The notes beneath the pieces were generated by a model that saw only the letters and a program-made list of their open reading frames with translations, was not told where the DNA came from and did no database searches. The position numbers and the translations under genes were made by a program. Positions 32,732 to 45,186 of a stretch of DNA of 64,000 nucleotides are shown here, piece by piece (within the stretch, counting starts at the first letter, position 1; every line of letters starts with the position of its first letter). The stretch is taken from assembly GCA_030407085.1 (NCBI GenBank), contig CM059586.1, forward strand, positions 34,893,501-34,957,500, in the 5' to 3' direction. The stretch is from Trichopria drosophilae (Eukaryota; Arthropoda; Insecta; Hymenoptera; Diapriidae).

Positions 32732-35700
32732 ACAGGGGTCATAATGCGTAATAACGAAATTTATAATTCTCAAACTATCAATTCTGAATTAGCCAAAAAT
32801 TTACTTTGCGTTTATGCCATTTTTAATTGAGCATACTTGAAAGAACACTATCATTTTCGAGGTTGCATTTTCGATTGGGTGTGAGTTTCTTCTAAACTTT
32901 GTCGAAAATTTTGACTGAAATTTATTAAAATATATAATTCTTTTGGGAGATTTTTCTAGAAATATAGTGTTATCGCAAAAAGTGCCCAAAATTGGGTAAA
33001 AAGTTAAATTTTACTGTAACTTTTTAATTTGACACGCTGATTACGAATCTAAAGTCAAATTTCGAAAATTCAAAATGGCGGATTCAATAGGGTGGACCAA
33101 TTTTCTAAAATCGAACTATTTCGTTTGTTATTTGTTTCTCGGAGGTTTTCAGGACCACGAGTACGAATTTTAAGTCAGATTTCAAAAATTTTAAATGTCC
33201 GATTCAATATGGCGGACGACTTAATCAAAGTTCAATATCAGTTTTTGTATGTTTAAAATTACGGCAATTTGTTATTCATAGGTTTCCTGTAGAGTTAGTT
33301 TCCCGGACAGCTTGCTTTGTTGCCTGAGAACAATGATGCTCGTGGCAGGTTGTTAGAGCAATAGGAACACTCGCGTGATTATTTATAGAATATCTTTATC
33401 GAACTTTTTGTTTGTACCAAAAAATGCTTCCATACTTCAGCTACAAATTTACATTTTCAGTTTTTAAGTATATTAATTTTATAGAGTTTATTATTTTCGG
33501 TTATCTATCCCCTATAAATTTCAAATATTTTCTATGATATACTCCCGAGTGACATGTGGGAAAAAACATTAATTTTTCTGGAGTTCAATATTTTACAGTC
33601 TTCATTTTCAAAAACAAAAAAAAAAAAAAAAAAAAAAAAAAAATGTTAAAGAAAAATAAATATAAAAAATAGTCAAAAACTAATAAATGAATAAAAAGTG
33701 CCTTTTTGAAGACTTTACTCCAACCTCTTTATGGTAAAGTGTGAAAGTAGATGTTGTATGTCGAAACTAATGGGGGAAGGCTAACATCATTTTTTGAAAA
33801 ATTTGCCCGCCATATTGGATCCGCCATTTCAAATTTTCAAAATATATAATCAGATTTGTAATCAGCGACTTCGAAAACCTCCGGGTATCGAGTTTCAATC
33901 GATTTCATTAATTTTTAATTTAGAAATTGACCTAAGACGATGTCATAGCTTATGACAAAGATTTGTACAAAATCGTTAAAACAACATTTTTTAAGAACTT
34001 GTATTTTTTTTTACATCATGTTTTTGAAAAAGGGAAATTATTGATTTCATTAGACTGATTTCTGCCATGACAATAAGATTTGCGTTTTTGTCGCAGTCAT
34101 AGAGAAAAGTCCTAAATGACAAAGATTTTTGTCAACGAAGAGGTTGATAATGCCATGAATAGAAACGAATTCGTCATTACGTTAATGAATTCGAATTGTT
34201 GACGTCAGAATTCAATTTCGTTATCTTGCGTGTGTATATTTTTAAAGGGACCAATTGCTTACACGTATTGTGGTAAAATATGCATCCATTAATATTTTAA
34301 AGATTAAGGAATCAATGATCAAGAAATATGTTTCATATAAACAGTAAACAAAATTGATCCCGTATTGCTTAACCTGGACTTCATATATATTACAATAATT
34401 TTGCTAAATTAGTTATGATGCAGATTTTTTAATAAATTAAAAATGAAGATGATGTTTTAAAAAATATAAAATAGACTAATGTAAATTATAGATATACACC
34501 CCCCCCCCCAATATTGGCCAAGTCAGAGGACCAAATTTTTTTTAAGGCCGCCCAAAGTCCGCTTAAGTAATAAGATACGCGCATGCGTCGAGCGAATCCG
34601 GAATACTGTATCTGTCCGCTAATGTCCAAATGAAATATTACGAGTGATATTGCCAACAGTTGGGAATAGTTGGAGGGACTTCGTATCTGACATTGAAAAG
34701 GTTAATATTGAGAGGGATAGCTGTAATCTATACGGCAATGGTGTTCTTCGACGTATGTATGTCAATGTTTATACATTTGTGTCATGAGCTGGACAATAAC
34801 GAAAAAAAAATTATTTGTTATGATTAATAAACAATTTTGTATTCAACTAAAAATTGGGTTGTTAATTTCGAATCAACATTTTAGGTTTATTATTGTAACA
34901 ATTCTGAAGAACATTAAAATGTTAGCGTACCTATAATAAGCATTATTTTCATGATTATTTCCACGTGAGAAGAACTTAGTCTACTTAAATTACAACACAA
35001 TTTAATAATTTGAATACATATTAAGTCGAGAGATTAGAGCTGATGGAGAGGGATGGTATGGGAAAAATGCGTCGACGACCTCAACAGCACGCATTTCATT
35101 GTTCTGCGATATCCGCTCTGGATTTTCTCTTCAACAAATAAGAAATAAAGTAAATCAGACCCGGAAGACACTTGTTCCTTTTATCCCTTCGAAATAATTA
35201 TTTCTTACTGTATTTCTGAGAATTTGATTACACTGAAACGTGCTTGGAATATTACATGCTTTCTTCAATATATTTCGTCTTACATCATTGAATAATTAAC
35301 ATTTTGGATAATTTTTTTATGAAAATGCTTCGCTAACTACATTCAACGTTGACAATGTAGATTTTCACAACAAATTTAGCATTATTATATGGGTCATTAA
35401 ATTTAGAATATTATTTTTGGTAACTACGAATTTTTACTTTCAAATGTTGGAATTTGGGGTTGGTAGGTTTATTTTACTATTATAACAGTTATTGTATGGA
35501 CATTCGTCCTGTAAATTTTCTTTCATATTTGTTGAGAAGCTTGTCTGTTTGAATTTCATTAAAAGTGATGACGAAAATTAATTATATAACATAATTTTGA
35601 TACATAAATTAATGTTCCAGTTTCTTTTTCAGAGCGCAAAAATGATATTCTCATTTTAATCGCCTGCATTAGCTGTATAATAAGTTCTGTGTCAAACATT

Positions 35701-37199
35701 TGTAATTATCTAGTATGATTATGTGTATTTTGACTAACCAGTATTGTTATTAGTTTAATATAAAGACCAGAATCCTTTGATGTAGAAGGCCCAGTGGGTT
35801 GGAGCCTCTTTCACAAGAAAGTTTAGACAGCTCCTGTTGTACGAAAATTTGTAATGGACAAAGCGACAGTTTTTATGTCTATTTATTGTAGTTAAACAAA
35901 AAATCAGTCCAGGTACATTAAGGAGACTGCGGAGGGAGTATTTGAATACAAGTAAATCATTAATATATACTTTAGCTCGACTTAGTAAATTTAATAATTC
36001 TTGAGTTTATATGTCGACTATAAGTCTGCTTTTTTATTTAAAGTATTATTGCCTTAAGACTGACAAGATTGAACAAATTAATGTTAAAATGACAGGATGT
36101 AGTAGGTACGGTTTATGTTAGATTATCACGCGATTTCTCCGTTGGCTAGAATTCCATTCAATTTCATTTCTTGCATTTTAATAATGTGTGGTGTCTCTAT
36201 ATTGTATATAATTCTATAGGGAATAATTATTGTCTTTCTCACAATCTACTATGTCTTTGTTTAAGGTTCAAATAAGCAAATATTGTTGATGTGCTTCCAA
36301 TTCTTGGACGGTCTTAGATGGTGTGGTCCAAAAAGTTACCCAATTAATAATTTCTTTAAAAAAATATTCTACATTAATTTGAAGCATATTTGCTACTTGA
36401 AACAGAAACACAAATGATATTCTGGACATGAAAATAAATTGAAAATTGCATTAATTTTCTTTTAATTTTGGAATAATGAAAAGAAAAGTTGCCTTCGACG
36501 ACTAATGCGATTTTTCTCCATTTCTGTAAAGTAATAACTATTTTCTGCAATGTAACGGATAATTGCTGTGCACTTTAGGATAATGGTACAGACAATGCAG
36601 TACATAATGCGGATAATAAATTGCAGGTTTGAATAAATGTAATATTTGCTGAAATTCAAAGTTTTTGGTTTAATACCTTTGCCCGTATCCATTCGATTTG
36701 TATTAAGAGCAAACCCACAGAAAAATATAATATAAATTCTCGAAAAAAAATATAACATTATCCCCAAATTTGAGTATGTTTTTACTAATATCTTAAGCAA
36801 TATTCATTTTGTTCGGACTTGATATTGCTTAAGAACAGCTTTAAAAATTAAAAATAAAATTTGTTTTTTAAATAAACAATATTGAGAACAGATTAAAATG
36901 AAATGAATTATTTTCATTGTAAAAAAATTATATATCCTGATGAAAAAACATTCAAAACTTTCTTTCTTATTTTTAATAACAAGAAAGTTATAATTACATT
37001 ATTTTGTCTAATAATTCGACATCCTGTTGATTTGTAGAGAAATAAACAAAACTGGCGTACACTATTAGAGACCGTATATAAATATTATATAATAATATCA
37101 TTGTGTTCAGATCTGCATCTCAACAAGTTCCTCTTAGAAATTTTAGCATATTAATAATAATATTAATAATAATAATAACGACTTTATTGGACTAATAAA
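32732..37199. other. Spacer rich in old repeats, no gene recognised
   Basis: 33060-33240 and 33790-33910 are GCCAT-pair repeats. 33609-33643 is a long A tract. 34499-34509 is a short C run followed by a GC-richer patch (GATACGCGCATGCGTCGAGC) that could be a promoter remnant. 37145-37180 is an (AAT)n microsatellite. I see no splice-framed exon. Confidence 0.4.
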
Positions 37200-37204
37200 A
37201 TGGA

Positions 37205-39030
37205 TACAGAAAGAAATTATACAGATGTGCCAAAAGGCGAGTTGCAGCTGACCTTAGATTCCGGGAAAATTTCTGAAAAATTATCTGCAAAACTCATAAT
37301 CCAAACAACAAAAGTCCGTCACAGGATGTCCTCAGGAGCTCCTGAGGAGATCCCGAAAGCCAAGAGTGGACATTTAGATGTCCTCAGGAGCTCCTTAGGT
37401 CATTCCGAGACGAATTGCATTGCTTGGGAAGTAGTATTTAGAGCCCTGAATAGGTATGGAAAGTTTTGATTAGATATTGTTTATAATTTTCAAAATATTT
37501 TCAATATTCATAGCTTTCATCCATCTGATTTTTATTTGTTGTATATATGTTGTTTAAACGATAGCTTATAATCTATATTCGCGCCAAGGTATCGATTGTT
37601 TTGACTAGATCTGATATCTACATCTCCTGTTTATTTTACATCCTCCAGATTTTTTATTTTGTCTTTATTAAAGTGGAGTAAAACTGTTTTGTGTGGTCTT
37701 AGTTCTGGACAAATTTCTGCAAGAAAATGCTCATTAGGATACCAGAACAGTACACCCATCAATATGTTCCTTGCCGAATCAAAACTAGAATATCTTCAGG
37801 AAAGAACAATTTTTCTAGTGGTATTTTACACGTTAAAGATTCTCTCCAATCAAAGTTCACTCATAAATAATGCTATTCGTAGTTTCCATACGAAAGAAAA
37901 AATAAAATCAAAGCGAATCCTCTTCCTCTGTATAGATAAAGCTATGGCATTCAGTACGGTGATTCATTCCTCTAAATCTTACAGTATTTACTAATCCAAC
38001 TATGAAACACTCATCACGCCAATAGATTGTGACCTAAAATTTGGAATTTAACTGAACAACTCAGAAAACCCAAACGATAGTATAAAACAGTTCTTATCTA
38101 GACAAAAGAATATCATTACATTTTTACAGATGGAAGCAAAATAAAAGATGCAAAATCTGTAGGATCTGCATACATACGTAAGAACCTAAATATCGAAAAT
38201 AAGAAAAGTGTGCCCAAACTAGCATCCATCTTTACAGCCGACAGTGACACCAAATGACGCCTAGCGCTAGAAAATACGAATAGCAACACTTTCATATTCA
38301 GTGATTCCTTATCTGTTCTACACAATCTACACAAATATCACAACAAGCAAATACATTCGCCAAATAAAGCAACAAATCTTAGACTTCCTTAAAGCAACAA
38401 AAAACAATAGTAAAATAAAACTGATATGGAATCGATCACATAAAGGCATCATTGAAAATGAAATAGTAGACCAAGACTGCTACTGAAAGTGAGCGCAATT
38501 AAAGTATTTTTATTCCTTTTACAGATATCCGCCAAACACTCAAAACTAAATCAAAATAAGAAACCATAAATACATTAACAGACTTAGGCTTAACAAAAAA
38601 AAGTATACTTTCAGTAGCTCCAAACCTTGGTTCTGCAACACTACTAATGTAAAACTAATACCAGAATACTTACAAAAATATCAACTACAAATCTAAATGT
38701 AAAAAATGTAAAAAATAATTGCAAACCCTTGTTATGTAGCTAACTAACCTCAGATTTAGAAGTTGATAAAGCTTAAATAAACAAAATTTGATCATAAAGG
38801 GATTAGGGTAATTTGTTATTACAAATATTTTGAAAATTATAAAAAACATCAAATCAAAACTTTCCATACCTATTCATGACGCTAAATACTACTTCAATCG
38901 GACGTTCAAATGTCCGATTTGGTTCTCGGGAACTCCTCAGGAGGTCCTAAAGACATTCTCAGACGGGCTTGTGTTGTTTGGGTTATGATTTTTGCAGATG
39001 TTTTTCAAGAAATTTTCCGGGAATTTTAGA
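37205..39030. mobile_element. Inverted-repeat element enclosing LINE remains
   Basis: About 37255-37465 and 38865-39025 are inverted copies: CCGGGAAAATTTCTGAAAAA, TGCAAAACTCATAATCCAAA, CTCAGGAGCTCCT-type sequence and AATAGGTATGGAAAGTTTTGA. Between them lies decayed non-LTR retrotransposon DNA. The left arm has a short tandem repetition of a GATGTCCTCAGGAGCTCC-like unit. Confidence 0.75.
37659..38500 (+). pseudogene. Decayed non-LTR retrotransposon: post-RT region and RNase H domain
   Basis: In shifting frames the plus strand reads INMFLAESKLEYLQERT (post-RT region), then FTDGSKIKDAKSVGSAYI, KLASIFTAD, FSDSLSVLHNLHKY and LIWNRSHKGIIENEIVDQD. These correspond to the first Asp (TDGS), the Glu-helix (FTAE, here D), the second Asp (SDSLS) and the final H...G...N..AD block of RNase H in I/Jockey-type elements. 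Several stops and frameshifts make it non-functional. Confidence 0.8.
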
Positions 39031-39789
39031 GGGGGATATTTAAATTTAAACATTACAATTTATGGCGCGTACAAAATATCATTCCGTTGCTGGGAGTTGT
39101 AATTCGTTGACTTTTAACGAGTTGATTAACCATTTAACGCCTTAATGTACAACATTTTTTCATGAAGTTTGTTCTTATGTTTTAGCATTTAAACTTTATG
39201 AGGCAAATTCGTGTTGGTCAACAGCTCTTTTTAATGCCGAACGTACTTTCAGACTTTTTTGAAATAAAAAACTTATACGTTTTTAAAAGAAAAGCAGTAC
39301 ATTTTTTGGTTTCATTTTGAATTTATCGAATTTAATTAAGATTAAAAAAATATGTATTAAGAAAAAACAAGTCAAAAAGATCGATTAAAAAATAAATTTG
39401 CTAACAGATTGGCGTATTTTGGAAAGGAAATATTACAAATGGCGGAGACAAATTAACGATAAAAGTGAATTTGTATTCGTAAAATCCTAGACGTGTATTC
39501 AAATTCGCAAAACTCAATTAATTTAATAAGTCAGTTTTTGAAGTTAAAAAATGGTTGTTCAAATATGTCGAACAAAAATGTTTAAAGTTGATCAGGTTCA
39601 CATGAAACTTAGAACCATTAAATTCCTCTTTCATAAAAACCCATCGAGCTTTGCGTTTTTAAACATATGGTTAGAATATTACGAATAAAAATACACTTTT
39701 TCGCCATTTTGTGTCCGTCATTTTGAATCTTTATTTTCCGAAAGGCGCCTGTCTGATATAGCTAATTCATTTTTTACACGATAATTGTG

Positions 39790-40650
39790 ACTCTTACAAG
39801 TAAACCTACCCTAAGTGTCACTAGCCGATCTTAATGAGACTTGGCATTCTTGAAAAACATCGAAAAATATTGGATACGTGTTTTTTTATACCTCCCCATG
39901 AACCTTTTTAAGGGTAAAAACCACCCCTTGAAGTTCAAAAAATGCATCCTTTTTTATTTTTTTTATTAATTGCAGGCAGTACATTTTTATCATACATTAT
40001 TAGTCCGTTATAAAACAGAACTGTTGTTTAAAAAAAACATCGGATTCATAATTAGCTTTCCCGAAAATATTAGAATCATGATTTTTTGTGTATAATATTC
40101 TACATTCTTCGTCCGACGTACTGTTATTTCCATTTTGAAAAACTGGTAGCGGAATCGTCATCAGCTACTACAATCCGAAAACCTCCGAGTAATGATTCTT
40201 GTGAGCATAGCATTTTTACGTATTCTTATCCGCCATATTGTATCCGCTATTTTTAACTGTGAGAAAATAATATCTGAATCGTAATCCGTAACCTCGAAAA
40301 CCCCCGAGTACCGAGTTTCAAGCGAATTCGATTAATTGAGATAAATCACTCTTATTGGATACGCCATTTGGATCCACTGTTTTGAGTTTTAAGAAACTGA
40401 CATCAGATTCATAATCTCCGATCTCGAAAATCCCTATCAGTAAATATAGTAAGATTAACTGAAAGATTCAATCAACTTAACTCTACATTTTTCACAGGTC
40501 ATAAAAAAGGATGAATTTTTTGAAATTCAAGGGGTGGTTTCTACCCTTAAAAAGCATTTGGGGACGTATAATAATATATAATATATAATGCCAAGTCTCA
40601 TTAAGATCGGCGAGTGACACTTGGGTATGTTTACTTGTTAGAGATATGCT
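39790..40650. mobile_element. Foldback element with AAGTGTCACT ends
   Basis: 39790-39960 and 40497-40650 are inverted: AAGTGTCACTAGCCGATCTT, AATGAGACTTGGCATT, AGGGTAAAAACCACCCCTTG and their complements. The centre contains two GCCAT-pair repeat units. Confidence 0.8.
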
Positions 40651-41813
40651 AATGCCAATACCCACAATAGAATTCGATAAATTGAAAATAAAACAAAACA
40701 ATGTCATTTGTTGACTTTTTTTTTAAACGCGGGTATCTTTTTTATTTCACAATTTGAAAAATGTTGACATGCGCCATTGGTAAAAACGGAACTTAATTGG
40801 CCAATAAGAAATGATTAGTGATAAGTTTTTCTCGTGGAATTAAATGCAGAAATATAGTGTCAAACTTTTTGGGCGTTAAAAGGTTAAGAGATTGTTAATA
40901 ATAATAATGAATTTTATTTGTTAAATTATCGAAATGTATTTTTTTATCGTAATTTAAAAACAAATTGAGGTTAGAATCGGAAAGTATGATACATTTTTTC
41001 AGATATTTTTTACGTTTTATATGTTCATGAACTATTGGAATTGACAGCCGAAAGTACAAAAAAATGTACTTAATCAGTTAAAAATCAAACGGAAGTTATG
41101 AATTTAATTAGTTTCTTGTTATACCGTAGTCCGCCCCATTAAGAGTCAGCTAAATAAATACCAACTCGCAACTTTAATCAAAACAGCATTTGCTTTAGGC
41201 TGAATTGACAATGAATTACTATTTCAGGTCACTTTTAGAGTGACCATTCACATTATTTATATAAAAAGCCAATTAAAACAATAACGAAAAAGAATATGCA
41301 AAAATATATTTCGCGAATCCTGATTATCTATTCCGAACATTTATTCTTTCCAATTTTCGATTAATTTTGGGCCAATTTCGTGAAAATTTAGTATGCAACC
41401 ATAACAGACACGTCCTTTTATCTTTCAAATGTCGAGTAAAGGATTTTGGTACCTTTTCTCTCTCATTTTGCACCTTTTTTTTGTATCGAGGGGGAAGTTA
41501 AAATCGTCGTTCATAAGCCCTCCTTTTTCTAATTTTAATTATTGTTTTCATATTATTTTCTTTACATATCTATATGTTACTGATGCCCTTGAAGAGGATC
41601 CATATAAAGAGACTTCTTTCTTTTAGGAAATGCATTGGCCATTGTAATCTAAAAGGACAAACTAATTTTCAACGTAAAAACATTAAACTTAACTAACACC
41701 AATAATTCAATTTACACTTATTAACTTAACTAAAGTAGTTCCTTACTCATAGTTAATATTTGTGTTTTAAAGAAAGGAAAAGAAATCCAGATACAAAAAC
41801 TGGGAATTCATGA
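40651..41813. other. Spacer between repeat-rich DNA and the echinoid 3' end
   Basis: No gene recognised. Foldback elements stop here, and the DNA to the right has very few transposon copies. Confidence 0.4.
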
Positions 41814-44125
41814 TTTATTTTTATATTGCAACATAAAATTTGTACAAATAATAATTCGTAATAGTGTTATATGTAATAGTACAATAATAATAGTTATAAC
41901 TAATAATAATAATAAGCAATAATAAGAATTGTATCGCTCGCAATTGCTTCCATTAAGTGTCGTATGTACAAACGCGATTTATCCGTATCATGCGATAAAA
42001 AGACATTGACGATCGTTTAAAACCCGGCACTGCGTACATTAATTGTATTTCGGTGATGAGTTCTGCGGCGAAAACAAACAATAAAAATCTAACGAATAAA
42101 AAATTCGGTACATTTAGAAATTGTGAGTCCGTCCACAAGTTTTTGCGACGTTCGAAAAAATTCTCGCTTCTAGCGCGCGAAACGGTAGAATCTTGCATTA
42201 TTTTTTTTTGTAAATTCCCTTAATCGTTAATACGTTGCAGCTAAATATTTGCACGAGTTACTTAGCACGATGTAACGTCTCTCCTTTTTTCCGCTTGCTT
42301 TCCTATTTACATAATTCTCTGCGTTTTTTTACAAGGTCGGACGATGACGAGATGGGATGAGAATGAAAGGGAACGTCGATTCCGCCAATGCTCGCCCGAC
42401 ACGCACTACTTTTACGCTTAACTAACCTTTAATTAGCTTCTCATGAAAAAATATGAACCGACTGTCGGTTTCATTCGTTGCGACTCTCTCGACATTCACT
42501 CCTAGGCATTCACACTCTTTATTTTCTCCTATCGCTCCATGAGTCTTTGGCTAATAAAGTGTCTTTGCTTAGACACTTTTATAGCGAAAGCCCTAAAATT
42601 TTTACTCTGCAGTAATTGGTCGCTGGTGCGTCCTCGACGCCCTCGTGGCCGAAATACGAAGAGTGACGCGATCGCGATGTCGGGCCGAGCACTCACGTCA
42701 CCGAGGACACGATGAAAATCGTTTCTTTCCTATAGTCTACTACATTTTCTATGTCTTTTTAAAATCCTTTAACGATGCCTGCGCGTGAATAAAAATCGGT
42801 TATGAAAGAAACGATCCGCCTCGACGAAGCATTTGCGCTACGAGCGAAATGAGATCACGTAGATTCGTACAAAAATAAAAACTTCAACAATAAGTGTCGG
42901 ATCTAAAAAGAAAAAACGATGGCAGCAAAACCTTTCATCCGGCATCTTTTTCAAAAGTCTTGCCGTCGAAAGCGAGAAACCCCACTCGAAAGGTCTCCGA
43001 TAACCGAAGAGTTCACGCACGAAAACGTTGGGTTTAGAGCAAAAAATGCGCCGCGCGAATAAATAACGAATCGCGCTTTGGCCGGAGATTCGGGGCAGAA
43101 ACAATCTTTCGATTTCGAACAAAATTCGTGTCGACGAGTATTCGTGTTATTTTTCGACTCTGGTTTCATACTTAAGTACGTTACGAGGACATCAAAGTCT
43201 TAAACCGTTAATGCGTCTTACTTTCGGACTTACACCTATATTTACACCGGCCTAAAATGCTTCAATAAAGTAAGAGGCGAACACATTTTCACCGCTTAGT
43301 TTTTACGCTTCGATATATAATATATCTTTCTATGCATATAAAGGCTATTCTTACTCACGATATCAATCACGTCACATCGATAAATAGAACTCTCGGATCA
43401 CAATCACACGTCGTACGTCGTCGCTCTGGCACGAGGCGCAAATCGCCTACTATTATAAAAGTATAAAATACACCGTAGCCCCGTGCGGGAACGTGCCACG
43501 ATTCTCAATATTTCTATGAAATCAATTGAAAAGACAACGTCGAAACAAAAGTCATCACATAAAATAAAATTAACCGAGAGATGTTCAAGGTTGTCGTAAC
43601 CTTTGAGGTTGTGTCCACATTAAACATTTTTATCGTCCTTAAAAGAAGATCCAGAATTTAATCGAGATACGTCCGCGTCGAAGCCAACAGAAAATCCATT
43701 TCGAAGCGAGGCAAAGCGAAAGCGTCGCTTCGCTCCGAAATGCTGATTTATTATAAACCAAGAATTACGGCACTTTCTCGCCAGAGCTTGGGCACTAGTA
43801 TCTCGCCTTCTTTAATTTTCAGGAAATAAGATGAAGGACGTCGCAGAACAACGAAGTCACATTTGTCGTAGGCTTCGAGAAGTAGGGCGCTCCCTATAAC
43901 GCAGGAACTGCGCGTACAGAATGCCCGCAACGGCCAAACCGTCATCGTTATCATGGCCACCTTGGAATATTGTTCCGTAGCGAGCGTCTCTGCATAGTTA
44001 CATATAATACACCGGGACCTACGTTCTAAATTTGTCGTTTGCCACGAGATGTCTCTCGAGACTCGCATCACCGTCGCGCACCATTATTGCAGAAATTCGC
44101 TGGTACGGTCGGAGTACCCCTGACC
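41814..44125 (-). other. ed: Probable long 3' UTR of echinoid
   Basis: The minus strand has AATAAA at 41819-41814 just where the composition changes from GC-richer (42-45 kb) to AT-rich. No exon or splice pattern was found between here and the echinoid stop. The several short open frames on both strands overlap one another and look like chance frames in stop-poor DNA. Extent is inferred only. Confidence 0.4.
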
Positions 44126-44947
44126 TCACAACTGTTCCGACAAAATAATGACGTGCACCGCTTGAATGTTGTCGTTGTGAATTTTATTTTGTCCTTTGAA
44201 AGCTACCCTCGACTCTTCGACACCGTCGGTGGCCGATCGTTCGCAACCTTCGGCTTCGGCACGCTCTCCTTCAGGAGTGTTACCACCAGGAGCTCCGTGA
44301 TGCGCCTCAATGACGTCGGGAATCGCCGACATCGTTTGCTTTTCACTCTTGAGCCTCGGACTCAACTTTCCCAGGCAGTCGATGCCCTTCTTCTTCTCTT
44401 CTTTCTGTACCGGGACATCTTCCGAGTCCGAAGCCAAGGGCGGTTTCCCTCGGCGATTCTCACCGTCACCCGCAAATTGCACTTTTGTGTTCCTTTGCGG
44501 TGACGATTTCTGCGGGCTCCGATGGCTATCTTCCGTGGTGCTGTGGGAATCGATGAAAGATCTCCTCCTTGTCAACTGCCCTGTTTCAGCCCCCAGGAGA
44601 TGTTGTTGTCGCTCGGTTATCGTCTCCACGCTTCGGTGACATTGGTCCGGGACCTCCGGCACGACTTCTAACAATCCTGAGCGATCGACGCGCCTCGACA
44701 GGGTTTCCGTTCCCGTCGAGTGTCTCGGACGAAGCCTCGCCGGTTCTGGAATCTCCAGCAGACCTGACTTGTCAACTCTTCGAACTGAGGTCGTCGTCGT
44801 CGTCGGATCCGGATCCCCACCTGATAATCGGTGGTTTCGTGGCAGTGTTGCATAGTAAAAGGCTCCCGTTTCCGGTGGAGCGTATGCTCGATGCTGGAGA
44901 TGGGGGTTTATTAATGAGCTACCCGGATTTTCGATGACGATCTCCAT
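44126..44947 (-). CDS. 273-codon open frame downstream of, and in frame with, the echinoid stop
   Basis: The frame starts at ATG 44947, 27 codons past the echinoid TGA and in the same frame, with one further in-frame TAG at 44977-44975. The product has an internal repeat: RRVDKSGLLE at residues 56-65 and RRVDRSGLLE at 85-94. It is hydrophilic and rich in proline, serine and charged residues, with no signal peptide or helix to the membrane. It could be a read-through extension of the Echinoid tail, an alternative last exon, a second cistron, or non-coding UTR in GC-rich DNA. The repeat favours coding. The overlapping plus-strand frames lack such structure. Confidence 0.4.
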   Translation of the reverse strand: MEIVIENPGSSLINPHLQHRAYAPPETGAFYYATLPRNHRLSGGDPDPTTTTTSVRRVDKSGLLEIPEPARLRPRHSTGTETLSRRVDRSGLLEVVPEVPDQCHRSVETITERQQHLLGAETGQLTRRRSFIDSHSTTEDSHRSPQKSSPQRNTKVQFAGDGENRRGKPPLASDSEDVPVQKEEKKKGIDCLGKLSPRLKSEKQTMSAIPDVIEAHHGAPGGNTPEGERAEAEGCERSATDGVEESRVAFKGQNKIHNDNIQAVHVIILSEQL

Positions 44948-45025
44948 GTGGTGCTGCTGGTGTGGGGCCTGCTGCTAGAGCCAAGTAGTCCGCGATTTTC
45001 CGGCTCGCGAGCCGGTGGGTTGATC

Positions 45026-45186
45026 TCAGACGATTATTTCGCGAATGATTCGTCTTCCCCGGCTGTTGGGTGTCGAGTACCCTGATTCGAGGCTCTCATC
45101 ATACGACAGGGATACCTGTTGGGGCGGTTTGGCATCCTCATCGTAGTTCTCCTGGTATGGAAGACCTGATACGCCATACGGTGAAT
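45026..45186 (-). CDS. ed: echinoid last exon with EIIV PDZ-binding end
   Basis: Acceptor TAATTTTTCCAG. It encodes SPYGVSGLPYQENYDED, SLSYDESLESGYSTPNSRG and the terminus RRIIREIIV followed by TGA at 45028-45026. EIIV is the class II PDZ ligand that binds Canoe and Bazooka in Drosophila Echinoid. Confidence 0.93.

Noticed and set aside
34499..34640. C run and GCGCATGCG patch as a promoter
   Set aside because: No gene is recognisable on either side; a single palindromic motif is insufficient.
42838..43169. Two overlapping minus-strand frames in the presumed echinoid 3' UTR
   Set aside because: They overlap in different frames, have no recognisable domain and no splice context.
44039..44937. 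Overlapping plus-strand open frames opposite the downstream echinoid ORF
   Set aside because: They are serine/arginine/leucine-rich complements of the minus frame, overlap each other, and lack family features; a shadow effect of stop-poor GC-rich DNA.
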